Source: Chondrilla cf. caribensis (lineage: Eukaryota > Porifera > Demospongiae > Chondrillida > Chondrillidae). Taken from it: 10,000 bases of DNA. The stretch covers positions 871,659 through 881,658 of the forward strand of contig OZ026568.1 of NCBI GenBank assembly GCA_964020155.1, written 5' to 3'. Shown here piece after piece: positions 7,205-10,000 of the stretch. The translations under genes were made by a program, and so were the position numbers. The first letter of the stretch is position 1. The number at the start of each line of letters is the position of its first letter. The notes under the pieces were generated by a model. The model saw only the letters and a list, made by a program, of their open reading frames with translations. It ran no database searches and had not been told where the DNA came from.

Positions 7205-7307
7205 GTTTGATGCTGGAAAGATTCTTTTACAGAAGTCATGTGAAATATCACCTGATGCTGACTTTAGTTCGCTGTTATTGAGAATGGCTGACATGTCAGC
7301 AGCTCTG
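7205..7307 (+). pseudogene. MTFMT: MTFMT exon 3 (RFDAGKILLQ segment)
   Basis: The acceptor is cattttgttcag and the donor is ctctg|gtaggt. The exon enters with one base completing AGG (Arg) from exon 2 and holds 34 codons: FDAGKILLQKSCEIS, then DADFSSLLLRMADMSAAL. It matches the strand and helix after the catalytic domain (human RFDVGPILKQ ... LEAVLSRLGANML). It is fully open and in phase on both sides. Confidence 0.88.
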
Positions 7308-7537
7308 GTAGGTTGTTCCAAGTTGATGTTGTCATTCTGGTAATAATCACAAATTTTTTCTGCTGTGATATGTCACTTTATTGTTCACTCCTGTTGTACC
7401 ACTTGCCACATTCACTTACATGTACACTCTTGTCACTATGTACTATAGTATATAGTAAATATACTGCAATATCAATTCACCAAATGTGCCCATTGTGCAA
7501 ATTTATGAGCTGTGTTCACATTGTGTCTCCTGTACAG

Positions 7538-7613
7538 TTAGTGGAGGCACTGCAGGACATTGATGGACTGCGATTGTGAGCGTCCGAACAAGATGAAATG
7601 CAGGCAACATACG
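7538..7613 (+). pseudogene. MTFMT: MTFMT exon 4 (linker) with in-frame TGA
   Basis: The acceptor is gtctcctgtacag. The exon reads LVEALQDIDGLRL, a TGA (7577-7579), then ASEQDEMQATY, and ends with one base before tacg|gtgtgt. That base joins exon 5 to make ATYAPRIT, the family's conserved ATYAPKIS border. The spacing to this border is the same as in the human protein, with the stop at one linker position, so the TGA is a single substitution and not a splicing artefact. A change from CGA or GGA would explain it. Confidence 0.85.
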
Positions 7614-8299
7614 GTGTGTTCGTTGATGGTTAATGCCTTCATGATGTTTTGTGTGTCAAAGTTACAGATTGAGTGTGTGTACTGTGATATGGTATGCTAT
7701 GTATGTTCTCATTTTCACAGTACAGTATGCTTACTACGTATGTACTCTGGTATCACATACTTCTGTTAAACACATGTAAACTCACTTATAGTCACTCCTT
7801 GATGTAAGCTATGTGTGCTATGTATTATAGAAAGTACCGTACACGAGGACCTAGTGGCCATGGTGAAAATTCGACAATCTGACACTCTTTGTGACAACAT
7901 GCATATGTTAGATTACAGTAGTTGTGAGATTATTGAGGGTATTTTAATGTTATGGTTTATATTAGCTGTTTTTGAAATACAGTCAAATTGGAAAGGTTGT
8001 TGGAACCTCCACTGTAGGCCATTTTGCACATCTTGAACTTAAGTTATCAACAACAAACTCTCAGTGCAATGTCTCAACCTACTCAGGTGTGTGATAGATA
8101 ACTCAAGTTCACGGTGTGTGGAAGTGGTCCTACAGAGTTGACGTCATCCAAGCATGTCTAATAATATACACTGTCACAGTAGAACTGATAGCAACTACTT
8201 CTGATAAGAAGCACTGATTTGGTGTACCCTTCATCCTTTATGGTACACCTACTGAGCAATTTGGAGTGTATTCTGCTTTTCTTCTTCCCTGAACATTAG
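7614..8299 (+). other. MTFMT intron 4
   Basis: A 686-bp GT-AG intron. It contains one open frame of about 70 codons (7815-8036) that does not fit the gene and has no recognised domain. Otherwise nothing is seen. Confidence 0.65.
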
Positions 8300-8535
8300 C
8301 TCCAAGAATCACACCATCTGTGGGCAGTGTTGACAGGTCGTCTACTTCTGTAGATGAGTGTCTGCGACTGTACAGAGCTGTAGGTGAGCACATAGGAGTG
8401 TGGGTCAGGTTGGTCAACAAGAGAGTGAGGCTGCTACAACTGGCGGAGTGTAGGGGGAGTCATCCCCACTTGTCAAGTAATTCTGATAACATCCACTACA
8501 ATCATGAGGAGAGGATGTTGTACTTGAAGTTTTCT
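8300..8535 (+). pseudogene. MTFMT: MTFMT exon 5 (C-terminal domain)
   Basis: The acceptor is gaacattag and the donor is ttttct|gtgagt. The exon is 236 bases and open throughout. It reads APRITPSVGSVDRSSTSVDE, then CLRLYRAVGEHIGVWVRLVN and KRVRLLQLAECRGS. This matches the start of the FMT C-terminal OB-like, tRNA-binding domain (human IFRLYRAIGNI ... IKLLDLVEVN). It ends EERMLYLKFS in phase 0. The open frame continues into the TG repeat but is not coding there. Confidence 0.9.
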
Positions 8536-8570
8536 GTGAGTCTCAATATTCAACAGTCACCACATGTGAT

Positions 8571-9074
<504 letters not shown>

Positions 9075-9267
9075 CCGTATAGCGGGACAAAATTTTCGCA
9101 GATGGCTCCAAAAATGAAAATTCGTGGATAAAATTTTCGTGGATGTTGGCCAGAGTCACGCGACAGAACAGCGAGAACACCTAATTCGCGGATAAAATTT
9201 TCTCGGATGTTAGGCAAACCGTGAAATCCGCGAAATTATTGTCCCGCGAATATTTCCCGCTATACGG
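9075..9267. mobile_element. MITE-like element with ccgtatagcggga terminal inverted repeats
   Basis: The 193-bp element starts ccgtatagcggga (9075-9087) and ends with its exact reverse complement (9255-9267). A TA dinucleotide flanks both sides, as expected from the TA target duplication of Tc1/mariner-type transposases; the palindromic match even extends over it to ataccg/cggtat. Inside, a sequence like ttcg(t/c)ggataaaattttc(g/t)(t/c)ggatgtt is present twice (about 9120-9146 and 9187-9211), and the two halves are partly complementary. There is no coding capacity, so it would be a non-autonomous element moved by a transposase encoded elsewhere. Confidence 0.8.
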
Positions 9268-9270
9268 TAT

Positions 9271-9634
9271 TATTCCCGAGTTGTACAAGAGATACTAGAT
9301 GATTTTACTTTTAGCTTCTATATCTAGAAGTGGATGTTTGTCCTACAGCCTTCAAGGTAAAGAAAAGGATGCATTAATAATATTTGAGTACTGTTATAGT
9401 ATCAAGCTATGAGTTGCAGAATTCTGGAGATTTGAGTCAGGGTTCAATGATAAGTATATTTATGGGTAGGCCTAGACCTCCTCAGAGTGTGGTTTTCCTT
9501 GTATTTGGTCTAGTTGCACAACACACCCTACTGAACCATGTGACACTGACACACTGTGTGGCTGTTTGTGCTTGTGCCCTGTGTGTGGCGTGTGTATATG
9601 TTGTGTGGTGCGTGCTTGCATGTGCACAAGTATG

Positions 9635-9636
<2 letters not shown>
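9271..9636. other. Intron sequence, TG-rich at right end
   Basis: No exon supported. 9540-9636 is a degenerate TG-rich run leading into the next microsatellite. A possible mini-exon at 9328-9356 was rejected because it breaks the homology of the flanking exons. Confidence 0.5.

Positions 9637-9698
<62 letters not shown>
9637..9698. repeat. (GT)n microsatellite
   Basis: About thirty uninterrupted GT units, followed by a degenerate TG-rich tail up to about 9770. Confidence 0.97.
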
Positions 9699-9842
9699 AT
9701 GTGTGCACATGCGTGTGTGTCTGTGTATGTATGTATAAATGCTTGTGTGTGTACATTTATGTATGTGTGTACCCATGGAAACCTCTCTCAGACTAATGTA
9801 TACATCCCACTAGAGAGTGAGACCAGATGTGTATGTACATGC

Positions 9843-9843
<1 letters not shown>

Positions 9844-9904
<61 letters not shown>
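9844..9904. repeat. (TG)n microsatellite
   Basis: About thirty uninterrupted TG units. It lies 47 bases before the acceptor of the last MTFMT exon seen here, separated by gtgggggttactaattt and a pyrimidine-rich ctctcctcccac tract. Confidence 0.97.
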
Positions 9905-9907
<3 letters not shown>

Positions 9908-9951
9908 TGGGGGTTACTAATTTAACTCTCCTCCCACTTACTCTGTAATAG

Positions 9952-10000
9952 AATGGTTGGATTGGTGTTCAAAAGCTTCAAGTTGAAACTCGCAATCCAA
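9952..10000 (+). pseudogene. MTFMT: MTFMT exon 6, partial at window edge
   Basis: The acceptor is ttactctgtaatag with a good pyrimidine tract before it (ctctcctcccac). The exon reads NGWIGVQKLQVETRNP and joins exon 5 in phase 0 to give MLYLKFSNGWIGVQ, matching the human ILLVYCKDGWIGVRS. This is the C-terminal domain strand with the conserved GWIGV. The gene continues beyond the window. No damage is visible in this part. Confidence 0.85.

Noticed and set aside
7570..7586. Splice donor gtgagc at 7576 as a way to remove the TGA
   Set aside because: No acceptor at a workable distance restores the frame to ATYAPRIT; the remaining intron would be under 30 bases.
7815..8036. Open frame in the MTFMT intron, first considered as an exon
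   Set aside because: Using it breaks the ATYAPRIT junction between 7613 and 8300 and its sequence has no counterpart in the family.
9328..9356. Mini-exon between ctag and gtaaag
   Set aside because: Including it separates LKFS from NGWIGV, which are contiguous in MTFMT and join in phase without it.

Overview
The window is eukaryotic nuclear DNA from an animal. It is AT-rich and full of microsatellites, dispersed repeats and GT-AG introns, and it shows no operons, Shine-Dalgarno sites or bacterial-style genes. The overall texture (short FN3 and transmembrane exons, AT-rich intergenic DNA, a small TA-flanked inverted-repeat element beginning ccgtatagcggga) suggests a marine invertebrate, possibly a sponge. 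That taxonomic guess is weak and rests on style rather than on a diagnostic gene.

Layout. 1-170 is a degenerate TG-rich tract. 171-2000 is mostly intergenic or repeat DNA. It holds a possible plus-strand terminal exon with a membrane segment (1078-1253), a tRNA-derived SINE-like piece on the minus strand (about 1534-1606), a hairpin (1654-1699), an ATT microsatellite, and a tiny minus-strand membrane ORF or terminal exon (1891-1997). 2437-4171 is a structured repeat block: copies of an element of about 330-350 bp flank a tandem array with a period of about 183-197 bp, and the block ends in an ATC microsatellite. 5001-5311 is a convincing last exon encoding a fibronectin type III domain, with a poly(A) signal at 5686.

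The main gene starts at 6324 and runs past the right edge. It is the mitochondrial methionyl-tRNA formyltransferase gene (MTFMT), read from several spliced exons: 6324-6400, about 6460-6622, 7205-7307, 7538-7613, 8300-8535 and 9952-10000. Most junctions have GT-AG borders and agreeing phases, and the pieces align in order with the family. As written the locus does not encode an intact enzyme. The second exon appears to carry a +1 frameshift in an A-run. The segment that should hold the catalytic Asn/His/Asp and the SLLPRWRG-type loop is missing between 6622 and 7205. An in-frame TGA lies in the 7538-7613 exon. I therefore annotate it as an intron-containing, probably unitary or duplicated pseudogene, or a defective or mis-assembled allele.

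The last large intron (8536-9951) is packed with three (TG)n tracts and one small inverted-repeat element. A compact, CpG-richer promoter-like region (6220-6323) with a palindromic E-box lies directly in front of the MTFMT start.

I found no previously undescribed system. The most interesting objects are the triple-damaged MTFMT locus and the composite repeat block.
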